Shown: positions 9,157 through 17,308, counted from the first letter of the stretch. The stretch is DNA of 64,000 nt from Azophilus sp965220425 (GCA_965220425.1 OZ244830.1:1364001-1428000), one strand, 5' to 3'. Made by a program: numbers and translations. The notes: a model not told the origin generated them from the letters alone.

Positions 9157-9226
9157 GGCTAACGGCGCTCTCCTGCCGGCGCGCCAGGCGGACTTGCGTT
9201 CCTTGTGCGCTGGGCGCAAGCCTCAA
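9157..9226 (+). repeat. Palindromic dispersed repeat, copy 1, interrupted by a MITE
   Basis: This segment (core GCGCTCTCCTGCCGGCGCGC ... CTGGGCGCAAGCCTCAA) is about 90% identical to 11437-11509. In the second copy it continues AAGGCGCCGGCAGGAGAGC, closing the palindrome. Here the sequence breaks at CCTCAA, the MITE 9227-9513 follows, and AAAGGCGCCG resumes at 9516. The left arm is thus split from its right arm by the insertion. Confidence 0.75.
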
Positions 9227-9513
9227 CCCGCATATCTCACCAAGCCGCTTATTGAGTCACTGAATGTCATTGCGTTTCAATCAGGTACCTTCGCTTTTTG
9301 GAGATTCTGCCCGGCACAGACTGCGCTGGCCGCGCCCTCGCTGGTCTTTTGCCCGCGTGCGCGCACGTGCTCGCTCCACCATTGGCGGGGCTATGCTTTA
9401 AGCTCGCGAGCACGCGCACGGAGCCCTCAGCCGGGGAGCGCGAGGGGCTTGCCTCTCGCATGTGGACCAGAAAATCCTGCGCGATCATCGCGGCCCTTGG
9501 TGAGATATGCGGG
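9227..9513 (+). mobile_element. MITE-like element, copy 2 (287 bp, perfect 18-bp TIRs)
   Basis: Ends are CCCGCATATCTCACCAAG (9227-9244) and its perfect complement (9496-9513). The interior matches the element at 716-958 in opposite orientation, with an extra segment near the right end. It is inserted into a palindromic repeat whose uninterrupted paralogue is at 11437-11527. The flanks suggest a target duplication of at most 2-3 A residues. No transposase is encoded. Confidence 0.82.
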
Positions 9514-9589
9514 TTAAAGGCGCCGCCACCGGGCGGCCGGATAAGGAACCGCGCATCGGGGACGCGGGCCGGCTCCCGGAGACCGGGCC

Positions 9590-10003
9590 TTATTCCTCCC
9601 GGTAGTTGTCGTGGCAACCCTTGCAGGCCTGCCCGAGAGCCTGGGCCGCCGGGCCCACCTCACCGCCGGCCTCGATGGTGTCGCGCAACCCTTCGGCGGC
9701 TTCCTGGAACGTGGCGACGCGCCCGGCAAAGTCTTCGGGCTCTTCCCAGATGACCGGCAATGCGTGGCCCCCGGCAGAGCCCTCGGGAAACAGCGTGCCG
9801 GCGATAGCCGACAGTTCGGCAATACTCCTTGCGTGCAGCGCCAGGTGGTCCTGGTGCGCGACCTTGCCTTGCAGGATGTCGAAGAACGCCTGCGTGTGGG
9901 CGCCGATCGCTTCCATGGTGTGGTGGCGGTAGTCCATGGCGCCTTCGTCTGCAAATGCTGGAGCGGCCAGAAGGGCGAAAAGGGTCAGGATCCGGGCTCG
10001 CAT
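9590..10003 (-). CDS. Class II cytochrome c (c'/c556 family)
   Basis: 137 aa, with AAGGAGATTTC before the ATG. It has a clear signal peptide (MRARILTLFALLAAPAFA), a four-helix body starting YRHHTMEAIG and the C-terminal heme site CKGCH (residues 128-132). The C-terminal heme position is diagnostic of class II cytochromes. It is periplasmic and probably exchanges electrons with the b561-type protein encoded convergently at 8472. An upstream in-frame ATG exists but would bury the signal peptide. Confidence 0.9.
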   Translation of the reverse strand: MRARILTLFALLAAPAFADEGAMDYRHHTMEAIGAHTQAFFDILQGKVAHQDHLALHARSIAELSAIAGTLFPEGSAGGHALPVIWEEPEDFAGRVATFQEAAEGLRDTIEAGGEVGPAAQALGQACKGCHDNYREE

Positions 10004-10107
10004 GAAATCTCCTTTGGAGGTTCGAACAAAAATGACAATCCGACTATTAAAGATGGGTTTCCCGGACAAGGCAATGGCGGCTTTGGGGATCGGCCGCGCA
10101 GGACCAG

Positions 10108-10150
10108 TGCATCGGCGTCCGCAGCAGGAAGTTGGTGCGTGATGCGGGCT
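10108..10150 (+). mobile_element. Solo end of the CCCGCAT MITE family
   Basis: GCATCGGCGTCCGCAGCAGG followed by AAGTTGGTGCGTGATGCGGGCT is the reverse complement of the left end of the element at 7031 (7031-7073), with two or three differences in the terminal repeat. No opposite end is visible nearby, so it is a remnant. Confidence 0.6.
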
Positions 10151-10159
10151 GGTTGCCCG

Positions 10160-10657
10160 TTACTGGGAACCGGCTCTTGGACGCAGAGCGCCTGGTTCTA
10201 TCGGGCCGCGACCGATAACGGAATCGCGAACGACATCCAGAATGCCCTCGACGCGGGCGAGGCGTTCGCGCAGTTCGATTTCGAGTTTGTTTATGCGCTC
10301 GGTAAGGGATGCCTCGACTTGATTGATGCGCTCGGTGAGAGAGGTTTCAACTTGAATGATGCGCTCGGTGAGAGAGGTTTCGACTTGATTGATGCGCTCG
10401 GTGAAAGAGGTTTCGACTTGATTGATGCGCTCGGTGAAAGAGGTTTCGACTTGATTGATGCGCTCGGTGAGAGAGGCTTCGAATTGATTGATGCGCTCGC
10501 TCAACTTTTCCAGGTCGCGCCGCAGCCCGCCAAACTCCGCCCTGAACTCCGCCCTGAACTCCTCCCTGAACTCCGCTCGCAGGGCGCGGTTTGATCGGGC
10601 GATGGCGATCAGTATTACGATTCCCGTTGCGATGATGGACCACGCTTCAGGCGTCAC
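10160..10657 (-). CDS. Membrane-anchored coiled-coil protein with seven 11-aa repeats
   Basis: 165 aa from a GTG preceded by GGGAG. The N-terminus VTPEAWSIIATGIVILIAIA is one membrane helix and resembles the N-termini at 30792 and 43096. A Phe/Glu-rich EFREEFRAEFRAEF stretch is followed by seven tandem 11-residue units of the type TERINQVETSF (33 bp each, nearly identical at DNA level), then LRERLARVEGILDVV. The 11-residue period gives a right-handed coiled coil. Because the unit is a multiple of three, slippage changes length without breaking frame. Function unknown. Confidence 0.7.
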   Translation of the reverse strand: MTPEAWSIIATGIVILIAIARSNRALRAEFREEFRAEFRAEFGGLRRDLEKLSERINQFEASLTERINQVETSFTERINQVETSFTERINQVETSLTERIIQVETSLTERINQVEASLTERINKLEIELRERLARVEGILDVVRDSVIGRGPIEPGALRPRAGSQ

Positions 10658-11004
10658 ACCGGTTTCTCCCGCTGCCTGCCGCTGGTGAGAACGGCTCACA
10701 CGGCTGGCCGTTTGCAATGAAGTCAAGCAAATCCATGGTACCGCTTACGGTCTCGCACAGAAACCGGTGAATGTCCGTATCACGCCACGGAGCGTCCCCA
10801 CTTGCGGTGTAGGACGCCGGCTCTGTCGCGCAGTGCCCCGGCGGGGTCGACCGTGCCTGGCGGGACACCCGCCTCTCCTGCACTCCGTTTACGAGGCTGG
10901 GGCGCATCGGGGTGGGCGCGGAACTGGCCGCCTCGCATCGATTCCGTTTTCCGCTCACGCGCGCCTGGACAGCGAGTGTACGCCGAGAATCGCTACGTGC
11001 CGGG
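10658..11004. other. Gap without a convincing gene
   Basis: This stretch contains short open frames on both strands but none with a start signal or a protein-like sequence I trust. It includes a GGGACACCCGCC motif at about 10862 that is a weak relative of the dispersed box. Confidence 0.4.
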
Positions 11005-11325
11005 TCAGTCTTTTTCGATTCTGGCTACCGCCCGGCAGGCGGGCGCGCCGCAGTAGTTGCGGAAGGTCGCCGTCACGAACGTCTCCCCGCAGGCCCGGCA
11101 TTGCCGCTCATGGATGTCGACGCAGTGCTGCAGGCGCCGCTCGAGGATGTTGGCGAGGCCGCGGTTGTCCAGAACCATCTCGCGGAACTCGGCATCGCCG
11201 ATATCGAGCAGGTCGAGCACCTCGCTCACCGTCCAGTGCGGCGACCGGAGCAACAGGCCCGCGGCTTCCACCGTTGCGGCCGTCAGCAGGAGTTGGTTCA
11301 AGACAGGGTGCCCTGGCGACTGCAA
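11005..11325 (-). CDS. Small zinc-ribbon protein of unknown function
   Basis: 106 aa if it starts at the TTG at 11325; an internal TTG is also possible. The N-terminal two thirds are helical and leucine-rich. The C-terminus CRACGETFVTATFRNYCG with a following PAC has the spacing of a treble-clef or zinc-ribbon site (Cys, Cys, Cys, Cys). No named family is recognised. Codon composition and balanced residues favour a real gene over a shadow. Confidence 0.5.
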   Translation of the reverse strand: MQSPGHPVLNQLLLTAATVEAAGLLLRSPHWTVSEVLDLLDIGDAEFREMVLDNRGLANILERRLQHCVDIHERQCRACGETFVTATFRNYCGAPACRAVARIEKD

Positions 11326-11436
11326 ACCGGGAATTATAGACCGAAAGCGAAGCGCGCAGTTTCGCGGCGCCGGGGCGAATCCTCACTGTTTCGTGGAACG
11401 AATTCGGCTATCGGACAATCGGTGACCCGGCTCCGC

Positions 11437-11527
11437 GCGGGCTTACGGCGCTCTCCTGCCGGCGCGCCAGGCGGACTTGCCTTGCTTATGCGCTGGGCGC
11501 AAGCCTCAAAGGCGCCGGCAGGAGAGC
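11437..11527. repeat. Palindromic dispersed repeat, copy 2 (uninterrupted)
   Basis: Arms GCGCTCTCCTGCCGGCGC and GGCGCCGGCAGGAGAGC flank about 45 bp, forming a long hairpin. It is the intact counterpart of the repeat interrupted by the MITE at 9227. It lies between the zinc-ribbon gene and the TonB-domain lipoprotein gene. Confidence 0.75.
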
Positions 11528-11604
11528 CCCGCAAGCCCGCTCTCATCCCTGGAACGAAATTAGTTCCTTCGGCGTCAGCGCCCCGGGCGCCCCCGGGGTC
11601 GAGG

Positions 11605-11641
11605 AATTATTGGGGAAGGAATTATTGGGGACACCCACCTG
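11605..11641 (-). repeat. Dispersed box with doubled GGAATTATTGGGG
   Basis: GGAATTATTGGGG occurs twice in direct order, and the second copy runs into GGGGACACCCACCTG, the reverse complement of the GGTGGGTGTCCCC box. The pair sits about 75 bp upstream of the TonB-domain lipoprotein start. Confidence 0.6.
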
Positions 11642-11712
11642 TTGGCGGAGCGCCCAAAAGCGCGTGGGAACGGTGCGGATTCGGCATTGGATGTGGTGTA
11701 GTCTGCGCAACC

Positions 11713-12081
11713 ATGAATTCGGCATTGGGGAAGCGTTGCCCGATCGCGCTGCTGTTGCTGCTGGTGGCGGGCTGCGTGGCGGCGCCGCGGCCGTTGCAGT
11801 TTGTTTCGGGGCCGGATCCCGTCTATCCGCCGGATGCGAGGTCGGCGGGTATCGAGGGGCAGGTTACGGTGCGCTATGACGTCGGCATCGAGGGAACGGT
11901 GGTCAACCTGCGGGTGGTGGAGGCGGAGCCTGACGGTGTGTTCGACCAGGCGGTGCTCGAGGCGGTCGCCCAATGGCGGTTCCGCCCGCCGGTTGTCGAC
12001 GGCCGCAACGTTGCGCTGCGTGACCGGGTCAGTACGCTTGAGTTCCTATTGGGGGAGAGCGATGCCTACGCGGGATACTGA
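11713..12081 (+). CDS. Lipoprotein with TonB C-terminal domain
   Basis: 122 aa from the ATG at 11713. It has a lipobox LLLLLVAGC giving a lipidated cysteine near residue 21, then a TonB C-terminal (energy transducer) fold: PVYPPDARSAGIEGQVTVRY, later DQAVLEAVAQWRFRPP. It lacks the usual N-terminal membrane anchor and proline-rich span of TonB, so it is a short, lipid-anchored relative. A role in envelope interactions is inferred only. The frame is open further upstream, but that part crosses the repeats. Confidence 0.8.
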   Translation: MNSALGKRCPIALLLLLVAGCVAAPRPLQFVSGPDPVYPPDARSAGIEGQVTVRYDVGIEGTVVNLRVVEAEPDGVFDQAVLEAVAQWRFRPPVVDGRNVALRDRVSTLEFLLGESDAYAGY

Positions 12082-12245
12082 GACCCGGGTAAGGGAGGAC
12101 TGAGCCATCCATGCGCGACTTTAAACCGTGTGTGGAATGAGGATCGGGATACGCGATTTGCCCTGCTCGCCGCGCGGGAACTGGGGCCGCTGGACAACAG
12201 CACATGGAGCGAAGACGGCCGCCTGCCGGTCGCCCGGTAGCGCGG

Positions 12246-12569
12246 TCAGGCCAGGCCGAGAAAAACGGCGATTGCCCGGTTCAACCGGACCAGGTCCGCG
12301 GGCGGCAAGTGGCCGATGCGCTCGCCGAGCCGCTTCCTGGGAACGGTGGTGATCTTGTCCACCATGAGCCGAGAGATCAGGCTTAGCCCGTTCCGGTCAT
12401 CGGGCTCAATGGCGAGACGGAACAGGGGCGCCTCGGTCGCGTCGGTCGTGAACGCGCAAACGGTCACGGACCCGGTCGCGTCGAATCGGTCGTCCTGAAC
12501 AATGACGGCGGGCCGCGGCTTGCCGGCATAGCCACTGCCGGATACTGTCCGGACTTCCCCGCGTTGCAT
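12246..12569 (-). CDS. mazF: MazF/PemK-family endoribonuclease toxin
   Basis: 107 aa. The signature MQRGEVRTVSGSGYAGKPRP followed by VIVQDDRF and VTVCAFTTD is diagnostic of MazF/PemK mRNA interferases; the conserved Arg of the AGKPRP loop and the Thr of FTTD are present. Its ATG overlaps the final A of the antitoxin stop codon (TAATG), so the pair is translationally coupled. Confidence 0.92.
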   Translation of the reverse strand: MQRGEVRTVSGSGYAGKPRPAVIVQDDRFDATGSVTVCAFTTDATEAPLFRLAIEPDDRNGLSLISRLMVDKITTVPRKRLGERIGHLPPADLVRLNRAIAVFLGLA

Positions 12570-12790
12570 TACAAATCGTTGTCCGCCAGGGCATCGATAA
12601 AGGCCTGATCGAGATCGGCAGCGGGGCTTCGGGCGACCGCCAGCGACTGGCGGTGCGCCTCTGCGCGAAAGTTGGCCGATCTTGTGTCAGGCACCCAGAT
12701 CTGAATCGGCCGCAAGCCCGCGGCCCGCATTCGTGCGCGGTGACTCCGTACCCGGTCCCGGGACCCAGGGACATGTGCTTCGCCCGCCAT
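12569..12790 (-). CDS. MazE-like antitoxin, DUF3018 family
   Basis: 73 aa. The N-terminal SRDRVRSHRARMRAAGLRPI segment is the basic DNA-binding part typical of DUF3018 antitoxins, followed by QIWVPDTRS and an acidic C-terminus (DQAFIDALADNDL) expected to bind MazF. First gene of the two-gene operon; a perfect palindrome lies 22 bp upstream. Confidence 0.9.
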   Translation of the reverse strand: MAGEAHVPGSRDRVRSHRARMRAAGLRPIQIWVPDTRSANFRAEAHRQSLAVARSPAADLDQAFIDALADNDL

Positions 12791-12812
12791 CGTTATTCCA
12801 CTAGCGAATACT

Positions 12813-12824
12813 GTTACATGTAAC
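12813..12824. promoter_or_regulatory. Operator-like palindrome upstream of the MazEF pair
   Basis: GTTACATGTAAC is a perfect 12-bp palindrome 22 bp before the antitoxin start, in an AT-richer patch. It is a likely autoregulatory site. Confidence 0.5.
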
Positions 12825-12859
12825 GTACCGCGGCCGATGCCTTGGCGTCAACGGTCCAC

Positions 12860-12890
12860 CGTGGGGACACCCACCTGTCCGCCCACCTTG
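12860..12890 (-). repeat. Dispersed box (GGGGACACCCACCTG)
   Basis: GTGGGGACACCCACCTGTCC followed by GCCCACCTTGG is one more copy of the box, with a partial second copy, between the MazEF operon and gspE. Confidence 0.6.
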
Positions 12891-13047
12891 GTCGGATAAG
12901 GGACTTATCTTGGGATTAGGGACACTGGCTCAGCGACGCCCGTCTCGACAGCGACCTGGACAGCGTCGAGACGCGTAAAGTGCCCGTGGATTGCGCCGCG
13001 CCGGAATCGTGGCCCGCCCCTGGATGCCGTGGGGCATCGCCCGCTGG

Positions 13048-13137
13048 TAGAATTGCGGCGTGAAACGCGCCGCGCATACCGACGGGTCCCGCAGGATCGG
13101 CACAAGCCGGCGCTGCCCCTGTGGCGCAACGCCATGA
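13048..13137 (+). CDS. Possible leaderless 25-aa leader peptide coupled to gspE
   Basis: An extended -10 (TGG-TAGAAT, 13048-13053) is followed by six bases and a GTG at 13060. The frame encodes 25 residues (VKRAAHTDGSRRIGTSRRCP then CGATP) and ends in a TGA that overlaps the gspE ATG (ATGA, 13134). This looks like a translationally coupled upstream ORF. It could equally be chance; the peptide resembles nothing I know. Confidence 0.35.
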
Positions 13138-14846
13138 GCGAGCCGTCCCCGCAACCGCAGGACCAGGACGGCGCCGGACGCGAACTGCGCCTCGGCGAGT
13201 TGCTCGTGGCCCGCAACCAGGTCGACCCGGCCGATGTGGAGCGGGCGGTAAAGATCCAGCAGCAGGTGGGCGGCCGGCTCGGCGCGCTGCTGGTGAGGGT
13301 GGGCGCCATTTCGGAAGACCTGCTGCTGAAGACGCTGGAAGAGCGCCTCGATGCCGTTTACCTGCGCAACGCCGAAGAACTCCCCGACAGCCTCGAGGTG
13401 TACCAGTTCATGGTGGGCTCGCCCATCAAGCTCGACTGGCTCCTGGACCGCGCCGTGCTGCTGTGGCGCGCCGACGGCGGCCTGCAATGCCTCGCCCGCG
13501 ACCCGCAGAACCAGGAACTGCTCGGCGCCCTCAACTATTTCCACCCCGGCGAGCCGGTCGCCTTCTACCTGGCCGCCAACCACCAGATCGACCGCCTCGT
13601 GGATTTCGTCCGCAAGGAACGCGCCATCGAGAACCTGTTCGCCGGCGGCGATGCCCGGGAACTGCGCGAAATGGCCGAGGAAGCCCCGGTCATCGAACTG
13701 GTGAACAACCTGCTCTCCCAGGCCGTCGACCTCGACGCCTCCGACATCCACGTGGAACCGGCCGAAGAGAACTTCGCCGTCAGAATGCGCGTGGACGGCA
13801 TCCTCCACAACCGCCTCACCCAGCCCGTCGAGCGCTTCCCGGCGGTCGCCTCGCGCATCAAGCTCATCTCCGGCATCGACATCGCCGAACGCCGCCTGCC
13901 CCAGGACGGCCGCATCAGCGTGCGCATCTCGGGCAGGGAGATGGACATCCGCGTCTCCACCGTGCCCTGCGCCTTCGGCGAATCCATCGTCATGCGCATG
14001 CTGCCCAAGGAGCGCGACGACCTCGACCTCGTGGGCCTGGGCATGGGCTCCGATCACCTGGAAATGTTCCGCGGCTGGCTCGGCTCCAGCAACGGCATCG
14101 TGCTGGTCACCGGCCCCACCGGCTCCGGCAAGTCCACCACCCTGTACGCGGCGCTGGGCGAGATGGACGACGGCGTCAAGAAGATCATCACCGTGGAAGA
14201 CCCGGTGGAATACCAGATGCCGAACATCACCCAGATCCAGACCCAGGCGGAGATCGGCTATACCTTCGCACGGGCGCTACGCGCCATCCTGCGGCAAGAC
14301 CCGGACGTCATCATGATCGGCGAAATGCGCGACCTGGAAACCGCCGAGATCGCCATCCGCTCCGCGCTCACCGGCCACGTCGTGCTCTCCACGGTGCACA
14401 CCAACGATGCCATCTCCAGCTTCACGCGCCTGGTGGACATGGGCGTAGAGCCCTTCCTGGTCGCCTCGCCCGTCCGCGGCGTGCAGGCCCAGCGCCTGGT
14501 GCGCAAACCCTGCTCGCACTGCGCCCGGCCCGTCGAGCCGCCGGCCTACCTGGCGCAACCACTCGCCGCCATGCCGCAGGGCCTGCTCGGCGACAACTGG
14601 GTACAGGCGCCGGGCTGCAATGCCTGCCAGCACACCGGCTACCGGGGCCGCACCGGCATCTACGAACTGGTGCCCATGAACGGCGAACTGCAGGACATGA
14701 TCGTCGCCGGCGCCTCGCACAACGACCTGAAACGGTTCGCCGCCGCCCGGGGACACCGCAACCTGTTCCAGGACGGCCTGGTCAAGGCCTCCCACGGCCG
14801 CACCACCCTCGACGAGGTGACGCGCCTCACGCTCACCGACAACTGA
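13134..14846 (+). CDS. gspE: Type II secretion ATPase GspE
   Basis: 570 aa. An N-terminal GspE/PilB domain (about 15-150) is followed by the secretion ATPase core: Walker A GPTGSGKS (327-334), Asp box, Walker B MIGEMRD (394-400), His box TGHVVLSTVHTN, and the tetracysteine zinc module (Cys460, 463, 495, 498). It powers pseudopilus assembly from the cytoplasm. gspF and gspG follow directly. The other gsp genes (C, D, H-M) are not in the window, so they must lie elsewhere or be absent. Confidence 0.93.
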   Translation: MSEPSPQPQDQDGAGRELRLGELLVARNQVDPADVERAVKIQQQVGGRLGALLVRVGAISEDLLLKTLEERLDAVYLRNAEELPDSLEVYQFMVGSPIKLDWLLDRAVLLWRADGGLQCLARDPQNQELLGALNYFHPGEPVAFYLAANHQIDRLVDFVRKERAIENLFAGGDARELREMAEEAPVIELVNNLLSQAVDLDASDIHVEPAEENFAVRMRVDGILHNRLTQPVERFPAVASRIKLISGIDIAERRLPQDGRISVRISGREMDIRVSTVPCAFGESIVMRMLPKERDDLDLVGLGMGSDHLEMFRGWLGSSNGIVLVTGPTGSGKSTTLYAALGEMDDGVKKIITVEDPVEYQMPNITQIQTQAEIGYTFARALRAILRQDPDVIMIGEMRDLETAEIAIRSALTGHVVLSTVHTNDAISSFTRLVDMGVEPFLVASPVRGVQAQRLVRKPCSHCARPVEPPAYLAQPLAAMPQGLLGDNWVQAPGCNACQHTGYRGRTGIYELVPMNGELQDMIVAGASHNDLKRFAAARGHRNLFQDGLVKASHGRTTLDEVTRLTLTDN

Positions 14847-14853
14847 CGGCGCC

Positions 14854-16050
14854 GTGCAGCAGTTCAACTACGAGGTTTTCGACCGCCAGGGCCGGCGCCT
14901 CACCGGCCAGGCCGAAGCCGACTCCGCCGCCGAGGTGGTGCGCCGCCTCACCGGCGACGGCCACACCGTGGTGGACGTAAGCGAACGCAGAACCGAGATC
15001 CGAATCGGCGGGCGCCGGCGCCTGCGCGCCCAGGACCTCACCGTCGCCTTCCACGAACTGGCGACGCTGCTCGAATCCGGCGTCTCGCTGGGCGACGCGA
15101 TACTCGCGCAAGGCAAGGGCACCCGTCATCCCGCCCTGGCGGCCGGCTTCATCGCCATCGGCAAGGCCCTCACCCAGGGCGAGAACTTCCTGGGCGCCCT
15201 GCGCGCCAGCGATCTGCCGCTGCCCGACTATGCCTTTCACCTGGTGGAAGCCGGCGAGCTGAGCGGCGAACTCGCCGCCGCCCTGCGCCAGGCCGTCGGC
15301 CAGATGGAGTACGACCAGAAGGTGGCCGGCGAGTTCAAGAGCGCGCTCACCTACCCGGCCATCCTGGTAACGGCGGGCACGGCGGCGGTGTTCTTCGTGT
15401 TCGTGTTCGTCGTGCCCCAGTTCTCGAACCTGCTCGAGCAGGGCAACGATTTGCCGCTGCTCGCCGAGGTGGTGCTGCGCACCGGCGCCTGGTTCAACGA
15501 GAACGCGCTGCTGGTGGCGGCGGGCGCGGCGGCGCTGGCCGCGATGCTGACCGCGCTGTTCCGGCGGCCGGCGGCGCAGCAGCGCTGCATGGACGGCCTG
15601 GCCCGCCTGCCGCTGCTCAGCGACTGGCTCTCGGAAGCCGACACCGCCAAGTGGGCCTCGGTGATGAGCGCCATGCTCGCCAGCCGCGTGGAACTGATGG
15701 ACGCCCTCGGCCTCGCCGCCCGGGGCGTGCGCATCTCGCGCCGCCGCGCGGGCCTTAAGCGCGCGGCAGCCGACGTGCGCGGCGGCGTATCGCTTGCGGA
15801 AGCGCTGGAGAAACAGGACGCGCTCACCCCCACGGGCTACAATCTGGTGCGGGTGGGCGAGCAGTCGGGCCAGCTTGCACAGATGCTGCGCTCGCTCGCG
15901 ACGCTGTACGAACAGAACAGCACGCGGCGCATGAAGCGATTTCTCAATCTCATCGAGCCCCTGGCGATTCTGCTCATCGGCGGCTTTCTGGGCTCGATCA
16001 TGATCGGCGTCATCCTGGCCATGACCAGCGTCAACGAGGGGGTACTGTGA
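14854..16050 (+). CDS. gspF: Type II secretion inner-membrane platform protein GspF
   Basis: 398 aa from a GTG 8 nt after gspE. It has two T2SSF domains (motifs FHELATLLESGVSLGDAI and WASVMSAMLASRVELMDALG) and three membrane segments (about 165-195, 215-235, 365-390). It links the GspE ATPase to the pseudopilus. Its stop overlaps the GTG of the next gene, indicating a tight operon. Confidence 0.93.
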   Translation: MQQFNYEVFDRQGRRLTGQAEADSAAEVVRRLTGDGHTVVDVSERRTEIRIGGRRRLRAQDLTVAFHELATLLESGVSLGDAILAQGKGTRHPALAAGFIAIGKALTQGENFLGALRASDLPLPDYAFHLVEAGELSGELAAALRQAVGQMEYDQKVAGEFKSALTYPAILVTAGTAAVFFVFVFVVPQFSNLLEQGNDLPLLAEVVLRTGAWFNENALLVAAGAAALAAMLTALFRRPAAQQRCMDGLARLPLLSDWLSEADTAKWASVMSAMLASRVELMDALGLAARGVRISRRRAGLKRAAADVRGGVSLAEALEKQDALTPTGYNLVRVGEQSGQLAQMLRSLATLYEQNSTRRMKRFLNLIEPLAILLIGGFLGSIMIGVILAMTSVNEGVL

Positions 16051-16646
16051 ACAATGCGGTGAATCGGCTGGACAACGGGTCGGGCGCTTCCCGGCCCGAG
16101 TTGGCCAGTTGCAACGATGGAGTGCGCGCGCCCCGACGCGAGTTGGCGAAATGCAACAACGTGCGGCGCGAGTCAGAGCATCGAATGGCTGGTCGCGACA
16201 GGCGGAGTCTCGCCCTCCAGGCACGCCAGGCACGCACAAGAGGCTTCTCCCTCATCGAACTCATGGTGGTGCTGGTGATACTCGGCCTCCTCACGGGCCT
16301 GGTCGGCCCGCGCCTCTTCGGCCGGGTGGACGCCTCCAAGGTGCAGGCCGCGGAAACCCAGATCAAGATGCTGCGCGGCGCCCTGCAAACCTACCGGCTC
16401 GACATCGGCGCCTATCCGAGCACCGCCGAGGGCCTGGAAGCGCTGATGAGTCCGCCCGCCGAGATCGCCGAATACTGGCACGGCCCCTACCTGGAAGACG
16501 AACTGCCGCTCGACCCCTGGCGCGAGCCCTACAAGTACGAACAGCCGGCGGAAACCCTGCAGGGATTCGCCCTCTATTCGCTAGGCGCCGATTCCGAGAG
16601 CGGCGGCGAGGACATCGACGCGGACGTCGGCTACCTGCCGGAATAG
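16047..16646 (+). CDS. gspG: Type II secretion major pseudopilin GspG
   Basis: 199 aa from the GTG overlapping gspF, or 153 aa from the ATG at 16185. The prepilin peptidase site RG-FSLIELMVVLVILGLLTG is followed by the GspG-specific ALQTYRLDIGAYPSTAEGLEAL and PLDPWREPYKYEQP (calcium-site region). The first 46 residues before 16185 hold an imperfect DNA repeat (GAGTTGGCCAGTTGCAACGA / GAGTTGGCGAAATGCAACAA) and are far longer than a normal prepilin leader. The shorter start gives a typical size, although its ribosome site is weak. Confidence 0.9.
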   Translation: MNNAVNRLDNGSGASRPELASCNDGVRAPRRELAKCNNVRRESEHRMAGRDRRSLALQARQARTRGFSLIELMVVLVILGLLTGLVGPRLFGRVDASKVQAAETQIKMLRGALQTYRLDIGAYPSTAEGLEALMSPPAEIAEYWHGPYLEDELPLDPWREPYKYEQPAETLQGFALYSLGADSESGGEDIDADVGYLPE

Positions 16647-16681
16647 GGGAGGGTAGATCTCGTGAGGGCGGACAAAGGCGG

Positions 16682-17185
16682 TCAAATGAGTCGCGTCTGC
16701 CCCCGTTGGCTGTTGTCTCGCCCGGCTGGGGTATCGCCCCGCCAGGCTCCCGCCTCGACTTGTGCAACAGCCGACGGGCTGGCGCCGCCTCGGTATTCCA
16801 TCGCGTCCAGGCGGCTCTCCACGCCGTCCAGGCGGCTTTCCACGCCGTCCAGGCGGCTTTCCACGCCGTCCAGGCGGCTTTCCACGCCGTCCAGGCGGCT
16901 TTCCACGCCGTCCAGGCGCCTTTCCACGGCCTCAAGGCCGCTTTCCACCCCGGCAAGGCGCTCGCGAATTTCGACCTGGCCGTGCTGAAGACTGTTTATT
17001 TTGAGGTCCAGCCTGTCTGCCAGCCGTTCGATCTCGCCGCGGAGATTCGTGCCCTGCCGCTCGATCTTGCCGTCCAGCCAGGCCGCCTGACCGAAGGTGG
17101 ACAGTATTACGGTTACCCCGACGGCTACGATCGCCATCAGGTCAGCGCTCGGCTTGCGGGGCAGCGTTGTCGGTTCGCTTCCCAT
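16682..17185 (-). CDS. Membrane-anchored coiled-coil protein with RLDGVES repeats
   Basis: 167 aa from the ATG at 17185. Residues about 14-34 (SADLMAIVAVGVTVILSTFG) form the membrane helix. A coiled coil follows, culminating in six near-identical 7-residue units RLDGVES (21 bp each at about 16800-16925). The last 35 residues are low complexity. A -10-like TACGAT lies 7 nt before the ATG. It belongs to the same N-terminal-TM set as 990, 10160, 30792 and 43096. Function unknown. Confidence 0.65.
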   Translation of the reverse strand: MGSEPTTLPRKPSADLMAIVAVGVTVILSTFGQAAWLDGKIERQGTNLRGEIERLADRLDLKINSLQHGQVEIRERLAGVESGLEAVERRLDGVESRLDGVESRLDGVESRLDGVESRLDGVESRLDAMEYRGGASPSAVAQVEAGAWRGDTPAGRDNSQRGQTRLI

Positions 17186-17221
17186 GGCTGGTATCGTACT
17201 CCCCTCCCGAATGTGCGGCCA

Positions 17222-17308
17222 ATGGCGAACCCTCGCTTCATCGTGCAAGCAATTCGCCATTACATCGTCGACGAGGTGGGGAATCCGGCCTTTGCGGTGA
17301 TTCCGTAG
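17222..17308 (+). pseudogene. Possible N-terminal remnant of a small antitoxin
   Basis: 28 codons reading MANPRFIVQAIRHYIVDEVG then NPAFAVIP, ending in TAG. The pattern of a short strand, acidic turn and VIP resembles N-termini of small antitoxins of the type that continue IEEYERLL. The expected remainder is missing. The assignment is a weak resemblance only. Confidence 0.22.

Noticed and set aside
10300..10500. Regular 33-bp repeats as a CRISPR array
   Set aside because: Units are contiguous with no spacers and translate as a coiled coil. The same holds at 16800-16925, 43150-43310 and 54000-54570.
10912..12081. 389-aa reading of the TonB-domain gene
   Set aside because: The first 267 codons run through the zinc-ribbon gene and palindromic repeats. 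The lipobox fixes the start near 11713.
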